From Emticicia sp. 21SJ11W-3 (GTDB lineage Bacteria; Bacteroidota; Bacteroidia; Cytophagales; Spirosomataceae), in contig NZ_CP092074.1 in assembly GCF_024138715.1 (NCBI RefSeq), forward strand, positions 3,782,001 through 3,846,000: a stretch of 64,000 bases of DNA, in the 5' to 3' direction. Position numbers and translations under genes: made by a program. The number at the start of each line of letters is the position of its first letter. Position 1 is the first letter of the stretch. The notes beneath the pieces are model-generated. The model was given only the letters and a program-made list of their open reading frames with translations, did no database searches and was not told the origin of the DNA. Shown here in pieces: positions 45,525-54,166 of this stretch.

Positions 45525-46529
45525 TTATTCGCCGGGTTTCAGGTCAAAAGCCTCGGCCAGCAATTCAAAAGAGCGGCGTCTGCTGCTTGTATTGTTGGCC
45601 ATTGTAGAAACAATTACCTCATCTACCCCAAAGTCGCTGGCAAGTGCCAGAAGTTTTTCTTTTACCTCATCTTTAGTACCAGAAATAACCCTGCCACGGT
45701 TACGATGGATACGCTCCTGCTCTGCCAGTGTAAACTGGTACTTTCTGATATAGTTTTCGTCGCCAAAGTTATCAAACCTGCCCTGTTCAAATTGTACCAG
45801 CACATAATCAATAAACTTGCGCATATCGTGTGCCTGCTCTTCGGTTTCGCCACAAAGCACCGAAATAGAAAGCAAGGCTTGCGGCTTTGCCATCTGCGAC
45901 GACGCCTCAAAGTTCTTTTTATACACCTCAACTATATCTGGCTGAGCAAAACCGTTGATGAATCGGGCTACGGCCAGGCCCATACCAAACCGGGCTGCTA
46001 TTTTACTACTGCCCCCGCTTGAGCTAAGCACCCATTGGGCCGGAATGGTTGGCGCCTGCGGAACAGCCAGCAGAGGGCCATATTTGGTGGCGGCGGTATC
46101 AGTAAAAAACCTTTGCAGGTATTCCAGCTGTTTTAAATAGCTCTCTTCACTGAAATCATTAGACGGATTCAACAAGGCAGCTGTTATTCTGTCGCCGCCG
46201 GGTGCACGGCCAATACCCAGGTCAATTCGCCCCGGGAAAAGAGTTTCAAGCATTCTGAAATTCTCGGCTACCTTTAGTGCGCTGTGGTTGGGCAGCATTA
46301 CACCCCCCGACCCTATTCTGATATGTTGTGTTACATCGGCCAGTTTTACCATCAGTATCTCTGGCGTAGAGCCGGCAATAAAAGTTGAATTATGGTGTTC
46401 TGACACCCAAAAGCGGCTATACCCCAGCTTTTCGGCAAGTTTTACTGTGGCTATGGTTTCTTCAATAGCATCAACAGCGGTTTTGCCAGTGGGTACTATA
46501 GACTGATCAAGTATTCCTAATTTTAGCAT
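45525..46529 (-). CDS. LLM class flavin-dependent oxidoreductase
   Basis: 334 aa from the ATG at 46529, chosen because MLKLGILDQS is the normal family start; longer frames upstream have no signal. The bacterial-luciferase-like TIM barrel shows GYSRFWVSEHHN, GSGGVMLPNHSALKVAENFRMLETLFPGRIDLGIGRAPGG and a C-terminal GTKDEVKEKLLAL. This is the MsnO8-like group. It uses reduced FMN to oxidise a small substrate, unknown here. It lies between a palindrome and a terminator, so is probably its own transcription unit. Confidence 0.92.
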   Translation of the reverse strand: MLKLGILDQSIVPTGKTAVDAIEETIATVKLAEKLGYSRFWVSEHHNSTFIAGSTPEILMVKLADVTQHIRIGSGGVMLPNHSALKVAENFRMLETLFPGRIDLGIGRAPGGDRITAALLNPSNDFSEESYLKQLEYLQRFFTDTAATKYGPLLAVPQAPTIPAQWVLSSSGGSSKIAARFGMGLAVARFINGFAQPDIVEVYKKNFEASSQMAKPQALLSISVLCGETEEQAHDMRKFIDYVLVQFEQGRFDNFGDENYIRKYQFTLAEQERIHRNRGRVISGTKDEVKEKLLALASDFGVDEVIVSTMANNTSSRRRSFELLAEAFDLKPGE

Positions 46530-46627
46530 TATTGTATTCTGTTTTCTAATAGGCTTAACACAATAAACCCGGCTTTCGTTACCAATAGAAGGCATATAGT
46601 TGCTATACCGGAAGATAGTAACAAAAA

Positions 46628-46655
46628 AATCTCCGACAGATATTTGCCGGAGATT
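46628..46655 (-). terminator. Intrinsic terminator of the symporter-aldolase operon
   Basis: AATCTCCG (46628-46635) and CGGAGATT (46648-46655) form an 8-bp stem, extended inside by CA/TG. On the minus strand it is followed by seven U residues, 36 bp after the aldolase stop. Confidence 0.75.
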
Positions 46656-46690
46656 CTGCGTATGAAACAATTACTAAAGAAAAAAAAATT

Positions 46691-47656
46691 CTAAGCTAAA
46701 GCCACTGCATTTAGGTAGGCGGGGGTTATCCCTAGTTCTTTCTGCAGGTTATCAATGGTAACCAGCAGGTCGTCCATACCAGCTTTCAGGGTGTCTGTCA
46801 GCACACCAACATCGCGGCGGGTATAGGTTGATATCGGAAAGCCTCTTTTTACCAGGCTGTATTTGGCAATTGTAGGATAAGCCGAATGCACTATATCCAT
46901 AGAGTCATTAAAAAACTGCTGTACTTTTTCTACCTCTGCAACGCGGGTTTCGTCGTTAAAATGTTTGCAGAACCAAACTATCAATTCGGGGAAAATATTA
47001 CCCTGTATGCACGACAGTCCGGCCGCACCAGCCTGCAAAGAAGACCTGGCATTTACCATGTAGGCATCATACAAACCAAAATTATAGCCCTGGCCCGCAT
47101 CAATTCTGCGTTTTACCTCTACAGCATCAAGGCAGGTATCTTTATGATAAATCAAACGCCCGGTTGGCAGCAATCTGGCCAGTATTTCGGCGCTTATCAG
47201 GCGTTTGTAGGGTACAGGGCATTCATAAAAGCCCAACGGAATACCAGGGGTAAGACTCATCAGCTCTTCCATGCGCTCCAAAAATACTTCGTCAGATTCG
47301 TCTGCCTCTGCTATCAGGCTTGTAATAACAATAACAGCCTGCACGCCTGTGGCATAAATTTTCTTAACAAATTCGGCCTGCTCGGCAATAGTACCGCCCA
47401 GCGTGCCGGTAGCTACAACCGGAATAACACCCGCGGCTTGTTTTACAACCTGGCTTGTAACAGCCAGCCGTTCTTCTTCTGTCAACTCATACATCTCGCT
47501 CGACAAACAGTTGGCAAACAAACCGGCCGAACCGGCATTGATGTAATATTCTGTCAGGACTTTCAGCCCATCATAGTCAACAGCTCCTGAATCTGTAAAC
47601 GGCGTTAGCATTACAGGTATAAAACCCTGTGGCAAAGTATTGGTGGAAGACAACAT
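46691..47656 (-). CDS. DapA/NanA-family class I aldolase
   Basis: 321 aa, cytoplasmic TIM barrel. The Schiff-base lysine is Lys172 in IYHKDTC and the catalytic tyrosine is Tyr144 in GFYECPVP. The segment that usually reads G-T-T-G-E (binding the pyruvate carboxylate) reads NCLSSEM here, so the substrate acid is bound differently or the partner is not pyruvate. The family covers dihydrodipicolinate synthase, N-acetylneuraminate lyase, KDG aldolase and others. It lies 29 bp downstream of an SSS symporter gene with an AraC regulator divergent from that, so catabolism of an imported keto-acid sugar (for example a sialic acid) is likely, and biosynthesis of lysine unlikely. Exact substrate unknown. 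Confidence 0.87.
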   Translation of the reverse strand: MLSSTNTLPQGFIPVMLTPFTDSGAVDYDGLKVLTEYYINAGSAGLFANCLSSEMYELTEEERLAVTSQVVKQAAGVIPVVATGTLGGTIAEQAEFVKKIYATGVQAVIVITSLIAEADESDEVFLERMEELMSLTPGIPLGFYECPVPYKRLISAEILARLLPTGRLIYHKDTCLDAVEVKRRIDAGQGYNFGLYDAYMVNARSSLQAGAAGLSCIQGNIFPELIVWFCKHFNDETRVAEVEKVQQFFNDSMDIVHSAYPTIAKYSLVKRGFPISTYTRRDVGVLTDTLKAGMDDLLVTIDNLQKELGITPAYLNAVALA

Positions 47657-47685
47657 AATGTTATAAATTATTCAAAATTGAGAGG

Positions 47686-49245
47686 TTAATCATTTGCTTT
47701 TTTTAGCCTGCTTAAAAGCAGGCCAGTCAGGAAGATACTTAGTGTACCCACAATCATAATCATATTCTGATGAAACGGACTCCGTAAGGCGGCGTATTGG
47801 TCTGGTATCTGCTTAGAGAAGGTCATCCAGCATATTACCAGAATACCAACAATGGTTGCAATTACTGCTTCTGCATTTTTAGCTTTGCGGGCTATCATAC
47901 CCAGCAGGAAAAGCCCCAGCATACCTCCGGCAAAAATACCCGATAGCATCCACCAGATGTCAAGCACGCTTTTGACGCCTATCATGGCCACACCCGTAAA
48001 CATACCTAAAAGGCCAAAAACTGTAGTGGCAATGTATAACAGCCTGAGCGACTGCTTAGAGGTTAAGTCTGACTTGATGTAACGCTGATAAATATCAACT
48101 GAAAAAACGGTGGCTGAGGCATTCATACCCGAACTGATGGTACTCATAGCTGCCGACATAATGGCCGCCACAATAAGACCTACCAGACCAGCCGGTATTT
48201 TGTTGACCATAAAATGTGGCATAACCTTGTCGCCGAAATCGGCTGGTGACAATGAAGCCGCTAACTGTTTGATGGCCTCGGCACTGCCACCCGGCAGGCG
48301 TTCGGTTGCTACTTGCATACGCACCTGATTAAGCATATCGGGGTTGGCCTGATAATATGCATACAAACAAGAGCCAATTACAAAAAATATAAGCGAAACA
48401 GGGAGGTACAGATACACACACAACCAGATAGAACGCGTAGCCTCTTTGATAGATGACGTTGTATGATAACGTTGCACATAGTTTTGGTCCATCCCGAAGT
48501 TGTTAAGGTTCATGAAAAATCCATATAACAATACAACCCAGAAAGTAGACTGCGTAAAATCAGGTGCAAAACTACCCAGGCTGAACTTGCCGTCTGCCTG
48601 GCCAATTTCAATTATCTTACTTACACCACCCGGCATACCTTTAATTATCAGCGCCAGAATAATAAGCGCTCCGATGGTCTTTATAATGCCCTGCACCACT
48701 TCTGTCCAGATAACGGCCTCCATACCCCCCATTACGGTATAAATAATGATACAGATACCCACCACTACCATGACGCTTTCCATTGAATAACCGGTAAGTG
48801 CCTGCAAGCTAAGCGCAATGCCAAAGAAAATAGAACCCATACGAGCCAGCTGCGTAAGCAGGAAACAGACAACGGCGTAGGTTCTGGCCCAGGCTCCAAA
48901 CCGATTTTCAAGATGGGTGTAGGCTGATACCTCTCCGGTGTTTCTGTAAAAAGGCACAAAGAAACGAGCTGCCACCCAGGCAGCTACGGGCATAGAAAGA
49001 CTAAAAACGAACGAGTTCCAGTTACTGCCAAATGCCTTGCCCGGCACACCCAGAAAAGTATTACTGCTCAGGAATGTGGCATAGATAGAAAGACCAATGG
49101 CCCAGCCCGGTATTTTGCCCGAGGCCGTGGTAAACTGGTCGGCGTCTTTGTTTTTTCGTGAGAAATAAATACCTATCACTACCATTCCGACCAGATAGCC
49201 AAAAATGATAAGCAGGTCAATTACAGGAAGCTTGGAAATATTCAT
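47686..49245 (-). CDS. SSS-family sodium:solute symporter
   Basis: 519 aa with about 13-14 membrane spans. The SSS motifs are seen: SIYATFLSSNTFLG in span 2-3 region, GGMEAVIWTEVVQGIIKTIGAL near spans 5-6, and ISSGMNASATVFSVDIYQRY near spans 8-9, which carries the second sodium site. Such symporters import sialic acid, glucose, galactose, proline or other solutes. Its operon with a NanA/DapA-like aldolase supports an acidic-sugar substrate. Divergent from the AraC gene at 49452, so the two probably share the 206-bp control region. Confidence 0.92.
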   Translation of the reverse strand: MNISKLPVIDLLIIFGYLVGMVVIGIYFSRKNKDADQFTTASGKIPGWAIGLSIYATFLSSNTFLGVPGKAFGSNWNSFVFSLSMPVAAWVAARFFVPFYRNTGEVSAYTHLENRFGAWARTYAVVCFLLTQLARMGSIFFGIALSLQALTGYSMESVMVVVGICIIIYTVMGGMEAVIWTEVVQGIIKTIGALIILALIIKGMPGGVSKIIEIGQADGKFSLGSFAPDFTQSTFWVVLLYGFFMNLNNFGMDQNYVQRYHTTSSIKEATRSIWLCVYLYLPVSLIFFVIGSCLYAYYQANPDMLNQVRMQVATERLPGGSAEAIKQLAASLSPADFGDKVMPHFMVNKIPAGLVGLIVAAIMSAAMSTISSGMNASATVFSVDIYQRYIKSDLTSKQSLRLLYIATTVFGLLGMFTGVAMIGVKSVLDIWWMLSGIFAGGMLGLFLLGMIARKAKNAEAVIATIVGILVICWMTFSKQIPDQYAALRSPFHQNMIMIVGTLSIFLTGLLLSRLKKAND

Positions 49246-49451
49246 GAGTTAGGGTTGAAAGATGCAATAGGCTAATTTGTACACTTTTCAGTATTATGAT
49301 AAAAACATACATTGATTTTTAAGCCAATGGCTGTTTTTTATAATCTGACAAATATTTTATTTAACTTTACAAAGATAGAAGATAAAAATACAGGTTTTTT
49401 ATATACTCTTTCCCAATCATTGTACAATATTAGCATTTAGTTTTTTAGTCG

Positions 49452-50333
49452 ATGAAACCACATTTTCATAAAGTACCCACCAATACGGGGCATTCGTTCA
49501 GTATCAGACACGACATAAAACCTAACTTCGGTTCTATATGGCATTATCATCCCGAACTTGAGCTTCATTATGTAATAAAGGGTGAAGGGGTTCGGTTTAT
49601 TGGCGACAACGTAAGTAATTTTTCATCGGGCGAGGTATTGCTACTGGGAGAGAATCTGCCCCATACCTGGCGCTGCAATAAAGAGTATTTTCAGGGTAAT
49701 GCAGATTTGCAGGTAGAGGCCATAGTAATGCAGTTTATGCCCGATTGCCTGGGGGGCGACTTCCTGAACTTAAATGAAGCTTATGCCATCAGGAAACTGT
49801 ACGAAAAAGCCAAGCAAGGCCTGCTTATTAAAGGTAATACAGCACAGCGCCTGAAAACCCTGATGGAAGGTGCCGTTAATGCCGGCCCTTTGCAAAGGCT
49901 GGTGATTCTGTTATCTGTTCTTGAATTGCTGACTGAGTCTGACGAGTTGGAGATGATAACCGCCGCCAATGCCTTTTACCAGTCGAACGAAATGGAAACC
50001 GTCAGGCTTAATAATGTATGCAGTTATACACTGGCCAATTATGCCAAAGACATCAGCCTGGAAGACATAGCCGCTATAGCCAACCTGAGCACCACCTCGT
50101 TTTGCAGATACTTTAAATTAATGACCCACAAAACTTATAACGATTTTCTGACGGAAGTAAGAGTAAGCCATGCCTGCCGGGCATTAATAGAAAATAAGCT
50201 GAGCATTGAGATAATATGCTTTGACAGCGGCTTTAATAACCTTTCTAATTTCTACAGGCATTTCAGAAAAGTGAAAGGCACTACACCACTGGAATATAAA
50301 AAGCAGTATCTGAAGAGCGAGGTAGCCGGGTAA
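49452..50333 (+). CDS. AraC-family transcriptional regulator
   Basis: 293 aa. Residues ~20-115 are a cupin-like ligand domain (WHYHPELELHYVIKGEGVRFIG, LLLGENLPHTW) that would sense a small effector. Residues ~190-290 hold two HTH motifs (ISLEDIAAIANLSTTSFCRYFK and IEIICFDSGFNNLSNFYRHFRK) ending KGTTPLEYKKQYL. It is divergent from the symporter-aldolase operon and is the obvious local regulator of it. Effector unknown. Confidence 0.92.
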   Translation: MKPHFHKVPTNTGHSFSIRHDIKPNFGSIWHYHPELELHYVIKGEGVRFIGDNVSNFSSGEVLLLGENLPHTWRCNKEYFQGNADLQVEAIVMQFMPDCLGGDFLNLNEAYAIRKLYEKAKQGLLIKGNTAQRLKTLMEGAVNAGPLQRLVILLSVLELLTESDELEMITAANAFYQSNEMETVRLNNVCSYTLANYAKDISLEDIAAIANLSTTSFCRYFKLMTHKTYNDFLTEVRVSHACRALIENKLSIEIICFDSGFNNLSNFYRHFRKVKGTTPLEYKKQYLKSEVAG

Positions 50334-50338
50334 TTTCC

Positions 50339-51034
50339 TTATTTACCTCTGCAAACCGAAATGCCGTGTGCGTCATGCCCGGTTAAGTGATTTGAAGATA
50401 AATTAACACCTTTGAAGATGAGCCAAACGGCCAGTGCAATATAAGAGAATCTATAAACAGCCTTAGGCTGAAAACTGACATATTTACGGATACCATTACC
50501 CAAAAAAGCAAAGCCGAGCATCATGGGTAGAGTACCCAACCCGAACAATGCCATAAACAGCACACTCTCCCAGGCCTCACTCATCAGAAAAGCCCCACTC
50601 AGTGCGGCATAAACCAGCCCGCAAGGTAACAGGCCATTGAGAACCCCGAAAATAAACTGCGAAAACAAAGAATGTCTTTTGTAGAAAGCAGACAGTGAAG
50701 ACTTGATAAAGTTATTGAAACGGCTTACATAAGGTAATACGTCTATTGATTTGGTCCAGCGGGCAGGCAGAATAAACGCCAGCAATATCAGGCATCCTAC
50801 TACCACAAATAATGTTTTTTGTGAGGCCAGCAATGCCACCTGTTCTCCGGCAAAGCCAACCAGCAGCCCCAGCAGGCTGTAGGTTAAAATGCGTCCGGCA
50901 TTGTAAATGAGCCTGCCCAGAATATACCTTCCGCGTCTGGATTTATCGCCGGGCAAAAGCATGGAAATAGGGCCGCACATACCCATGCAGTGCAAACTTC
51001 CGGCAAACCCTATCATCAATGCTGAATACAACAT
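50339..51034 (-). CDS. SafE/UreH-type sulfite-exporter-like membrane protein linked to cbb3 oxidase
   Basis: 231 aa, about 6 membrane spans. It begins with the conserved Met/Cys/His cluster SLHCMGMCGPISM, typical of the COG2836 heavy-metal/TauE-like group found with ccoGHIS genes. A role in copper handling or heme-copper oxidase assembly is likely by context. It follows ccoH with a 1-bp gap and is the last gene of the oxidase operon. The next gene (AraC, plus strand) converges on it. Confidence 0.85.
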   Translation of the reverse strand: MLYSALMIGFAGSLHCMGMCGPISMLLPGDKSRRGRYILGRLIYNAGRILTYSLLGLLVGFAGEQVALLASQKTLFVVVGCLILLAFILPARWTKSIDVLPYVSRFNNFIKSSLSAFYKRHSLFSQFIFGVLNGLLPCGLVYAALSGAFLMSEAWESVLFMALFGLGTLPMMLGFAFLGNGIRKYVSFQPKAVYRFSYIALAVWLIFKGVNLSSNHLTGHDAHGISVCRGK

Positions 51035-51035
51035 C

Positions 51036-51473
51036 TTATAAAACTATTTTCTCTTCTTTCAGATAAGCCTTTCCGGCTTTTTGCCATTCCAGCTTTACAA
51101 CCCAAAGTCCTTTAGCCAGCTGATTCACCGGAATGCTCTGTACCGTATTTTCATTGATGCTCAGGGCAAGCGAATAATCTTTTTTGGCATCAGACGGACG
51201 ATAGAACTGTACCGTACCTGTTGCCCCTTTCAACTCTTCAGGAAAACTGATACTCACCTGTTGTTTTTCGCCAGTGTAACTTATCACTACAGGGGCCGCC
51301 AGCTGCGCCACATTCCGTTGCTTGATAATCTCATCCTGATACGCAATTTCTTTTTTGTAGTAGTCGTTGCTCACCAGCGAAATATCTTTCTGCTGCACAC
51401 AAAGCACCACCATTGTAATCATAAAGACTACAAACAACCCGTAGAATATTCCGATTTTATGTCCAAAATTCAT
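51036..51473 (-). CDS. ccoH: CcoH/FixH-family cbb3 oxidase assembly protein
   Basis: 145 aa. One N-terminal membrane helix (about residues 6-27), then a periplasmic domain with LVSNDYYKKEIAYQDEI, a segment typical of FixH, and a beta-sandwich. CcoH is needed for stable maturation of the cbb3 oxidase in proteobacteria. It lies between ccoG and the SafE-like gene. A 187-bp gap separates it from ccoG. Confidence 0.88.
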   Translation of the reverse strand: MNFGHKIGIFYGLFVVFMITMVVLCVQQKDISLVSNDYYKKEIAYQDEIIKQRNVAQLAAPVVISYTGEKQQVSISFPEELKGATGTVQFYRPSDAKKDYSLALSINENTVQSIPVNQLAKGLWVVKLEWQKAGKAYLKEEKIVL

Positions 51474-51630
51474 GGTATATTATTTTATGAACTAATGTAT
51501 TAAAGCAATTGAGCGATTATAGCTCCTATTTCTTAAATTTTGAACTGTCGATTTAACTGACTCAATGTTTTTTTGATTCCCTTCATGATTATTTACCAAT
51601 AACATTGGCAAAACTCTTCCGGATACCTTA

Positions 51631-51666
51631 AATCACTCAATCACTCATTCGCCCAATCACTCAATT
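51631..51666 (-). repeat. Degenerate ATTGAGTG-type simple repeat at the ccoG stop
   Basis: Units like AATCACTC-AATCACTC-ATTCGCCC-AATCACTC-AATT run into the ccoG stop codon at 51661-51663. The reverse strand form (GAATGAGTG-type) also occurs at 34401-34436. Confidence 0.5.
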
Positions 51667-53082
51667 ATCTTTGAATCCCAAAAAATTAGTCTTGATGGTC
51701 TCCAGTTTTTCTTCTCCTTCCCAAACTTCAATTTCAAGACTGGTTTTTATTTTTTTAATATCGGCTTTGTTCATATCCAGAAAGAAAACCACATCAGCCT
51801 TGCCTTCTTTTTTTATTCTGATACTTTTTTTGCCGTCTATCAATCTGATGTTCCCTGCGTTGTCGCCCACTTTTAAGGTTACTACCAGGTCTTCATTACT
51901 TTTATTCACAATCTGGGCGTTATACAGGTTACTGATTTTGTTATTGGCCTGTTCCTGATACATTTGCCCCGGCACACGCATAATGGTGGTTTCAATAACC
52001 GAGCGGCTCATCAGCAGAAACACCTCTACCCCAACCAGCAACAATAAAACTACCGAATAAGCATAAGCCCGTGGCGACATCTTATATGGAATGCGTTTTT
52101 CGACACTTTCTGCCGACCCGTATTTTATCAAACCTGTGGGTTTGTTTATCTTGGTCATTACGTCATCGCAAACGTCAATACAGGCGGTGCAATTAATACA
52201 CTCCAATTGAGACCCGTTTCTGATATCAATTCCTGTTGGGCATACCTGAACACATAATTTGCAATCTATGCAGTCTCCTTTAGGCGCTGCTACCTGGTTG
52301 GCTGGCTCGTGCTTATTCAGTTTGCCACGGGGTTCGCCGCGCACCCAGTCATAAATAATATTAATGGTATTGCGCCCCATTAACACCCCCTGCAAACGGC
52401 CGTAAGGGCAAATAGCCACACAAACCTGCTCTCTTAATTTGGCAAAAACATAATAAAACACCGCTGTAAAAGCTACCAGACCGATAAATCCGGGTAAATG
52501 ATTTGCCGGCGACTGCGAAATGATGCCAACCGTTGCATCTATACCTATCAGATACGCCATAGTGGTATGGGCTATCAGAATAGATATAAGCAGATATATT
52601 AACCTTTTGGCGCCCTTTTTCAGAATCTTTTCGGTTGTCCAGGGCGCTTTGCTCAGTGCCAGCTGCTGTTTGCGGTCTCCTTCAATCCAGTATTCAATTT
52701 TACGGAAAACCATTTCCATAAAAACTGTCTGAGGGCAGGCCCAGCCACACCAGAACCGGCCATAAACTACCGTAAACAAGGTAATAAAAATAAAGAACGT
52801 AATCAGACCCACGCTAAAAATAACAGAGTCTTGTGGCAGAAACAACTGGCCGAACAACACAAATTTCCGCTCAAACACATTAATCATCAATAGGGGCTGT
52901 CCGTTGATTTTCACAAATGGGCCCGCAAAAAACAGCGTCAGAAAAACAATGGTTGTCAGTATCCGGTAATTATGATACTTACCACTCGGTTTTTTCGGAA
53001 ACACCCAAATTCTCTTCCCCTCACTGTCTACGGTGGCAATGCTGTCACGGTAGGCCTCATCTATAAAATCTAAATTGCTCAC
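51661..53082 (-). CDS. ccoG: CcoG cbb3 oxidase accessory iron-sulfur protein
   Basis: 473 aa. About 5 membrane spans with the cytosolic-side CGWACPQ and CVAICPYGR clusters, then two [4Fe-4S] ferredoxin motifs (CIDCKLCVQVCPTG and CINCTACIDVCDDV) near residues 270-300, then a final helix and a C-terminal Ig-like periplasmic domain. CcoG (FixG) reduces copper(II) for CuB site assembly in cbb3 oxidases. The stop lies in the GAATGAGT-type repeat. It follows ccoP by 69 bp, within the oxidase operon. Confidence 0.94.
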   Translation of the reverse strand: MSNLDFIDEAYRDSIATVDSEGKRIWVFPKKPSGKYHNYRILTTIVFLTLFFAGPFVKINGQPLLMINVFERKFVLFGQLFLPQDSVIFSVGLITFFIFITLFTVVYGRFWCGWACPQTVFMEMVFRKIEYWIEGDRKQQLALSKAPWTTEKILKKGAKRLIYLLISILIAHTTMAYLIGIDATVGIISQSPANHLPGFIGLVAFTAVFYYVFAKLREQVCVAICPYGRLQGVLMGRNTINIIYDWVRGEPRGKLNKHEPANQVAAPKGDCIDCKLCVQVCPTGIDIRNGSQLECINCTACIDVCDDVMTKINKPTGLIKYGSAESVEKRIPYKMSPRAYAYSVVLLLLVGVEVFLLMSRSVIETTIMRVPGQMYQEQANNKISNLYNAQIVNKSNEDLVVTLKVGDNAGNIRLIDGKKSIRIKKEGKADVVFFLDMNKADIKKIKTSLEIEVWEGEEKLETIKTNFLGFKDN

Positions 53083-53151
53083 TGTTCCGGATATTTATTT
53101 CTTTCTGATGGCGGCCGGAATTTTACTGCCAGCCACCATCCGAAATGTTTG

Positions 53152-53946
53152 TTACTTAGTTGCGGTTGAATCAGCCCCGGCTGAGGCTTTTTCTCCCTGA
53201 GGTGCCTTTGCATTAGGCGGATTAGTACCTTGTATAGACAAAATGTAGTTACTTACCTCTTGTATCTCTGCGGGTTTCATGGTTGCCTGCCAGGCAATCA
53301 TACCCTTTTCAGGTACACCGTATTTAACGGTTTTAAAAACATCATTAATAGTACCACCATGCAGCCAGTATTCGTCAGTAAGGTTTGGCCCAACCCCGCC
53401 TTCACCTGCCTGCCCGTGGCAAGCGGCGCATTTTGAGGTAAAAATCTGTTTACCCTGGCTAAGGGTTTTGTCGTCTTTCATCAGCTTAACCGATTTCTCG
53501 TCAATGGTATTAGCCATTTTAGACTGATACAGTTCTACCTCTTTCTTGGCCTCATCCATTGCTATCTGATACTCTTCTTCCTGCAAAGGTGTGATGTTCC
53601 AGATATGATACAAACCTAAATACACAACGGCAAACACAATGGTAATATAGAATAACTTAACCCACCACGGTGGCAGGTGGTTGTCGAGCTCCTGAATGCC
53701 GTCATAGTTATGACCAAGCATAATAGACTCTTCTTTTTCTAACGGAATGGCCGTGCCAGCCTCTCTTTGCCACCATTTCTGAAAACTGAAAGTTTCAATA
53801 GTACGGCCTTCTTTTTCGGCGATAATCCTGCTGATAACCCGATACATATTTAAAACCACAACCAGCAGAACGATAGCTGTAAGAATCAGTATAATAAGCA
53901 CCAGGAGTTGAATGAGTTCATCGCCTGATTTAATGAATGTTCCCAT
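53152..53946 (-). CDS. ccoP: CcoP subunit of cbb3 oxidase, single heme c
   Basis: 264 aa. Two membrane helices: one near residues 10-33 and one near 92-115 (LPPWWVKLFYITIVFAVVYL), the latter being the usual CcoP anchor after the conserved YDGIQELDNHLP. One heme-c site only, CAACH at ~173-177, with distal Met candidate in GMIAW. Canonical proteobacterial CcoP has two heme c; the second is missing here and the C-terminus is short and Ala/Lys rich. It passes electrons to CcoO. Positioned after ccoQ. Confidence 0.92.
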   Translation of the reverse strand: MGTFIKSGDELIQLLVLIILILTAIVLLVVVLNMYRVISRIIAEKEGRTIETFSFQKWWQREAGTAIPLEKEESIMLGHNYDGIQELDNHLPPWWVKLFYITIVFAVVYLGLYHIWNITPLQEEEYQIAMDEAKKEVELYQSKMANTIDEKSVKLMKDDKTLSQGKQIFTSKCAACHGQAGEGGVGPNLTDEYWLHGGTINDVFKTVKYGVPEKGMIAWQATMKPAEIQEVSNYILSIQGTNPPNAKAPQGEKASAGADSTATK

Positions 53947-53998
53947 AAATGAGTATATTTTAATTTTCTTTAAACCTGGATATTTGGCTCTGAGCCGG

Positions 53999-54154
53999 TT
54001 AATCTAATGGCAGCTTCTCTATGTAGCTTTGTTTCTTTTTATCAAGTTTTATGACATACCAGCCAAGACCCAGAAAAAAGAAAAAGAAAACAAGCAGAGA
54101 AAAAACCGGGTAGATGCTCACGCCGTCTATTTGTTCGAAATAATGTTTAAACAT
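53999..54154 (-). CDS. ccoQ: CcoQ-like small cbb3 oxidase subunit
   Basis: 51 aa, read directly from the gap between ccoNO and ccoP: MFKHYFEQIDGVSIYPVFSL, then a strongly hydrophobic stretch LLVFFFFFLGLGWYVI, then a Lys-rich tail ending PLD. One membrane helix, an N-terminal amphipathic start and position between ccoNO and ccoP match CcoQ/FixQ, which stabilises the complex. Too short to verify by motif, so the call rests on position and shape. Confidence 0.82.
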   Translation of the reverse strand: MFKHYFEQIDGVSIYPVFSLLVFFFFFLGLGWYVIKLDKKKQSYIEKLPLD

Positions 54155-54166
54155 GGTCGTAAATAA

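Noticed and set aside
45471-46022. 183-codon plus-strand frame
   Set aside because: Antisense to the LLM oxidoreductase, and includes the palindrome at 45487.
46886-47590. 234-codon plus-strand frame
   Set aside because: Antisense to the DapA/NanA-like aldolase gene, whose catalytic residues are intact; no motifs or signals in this frame.
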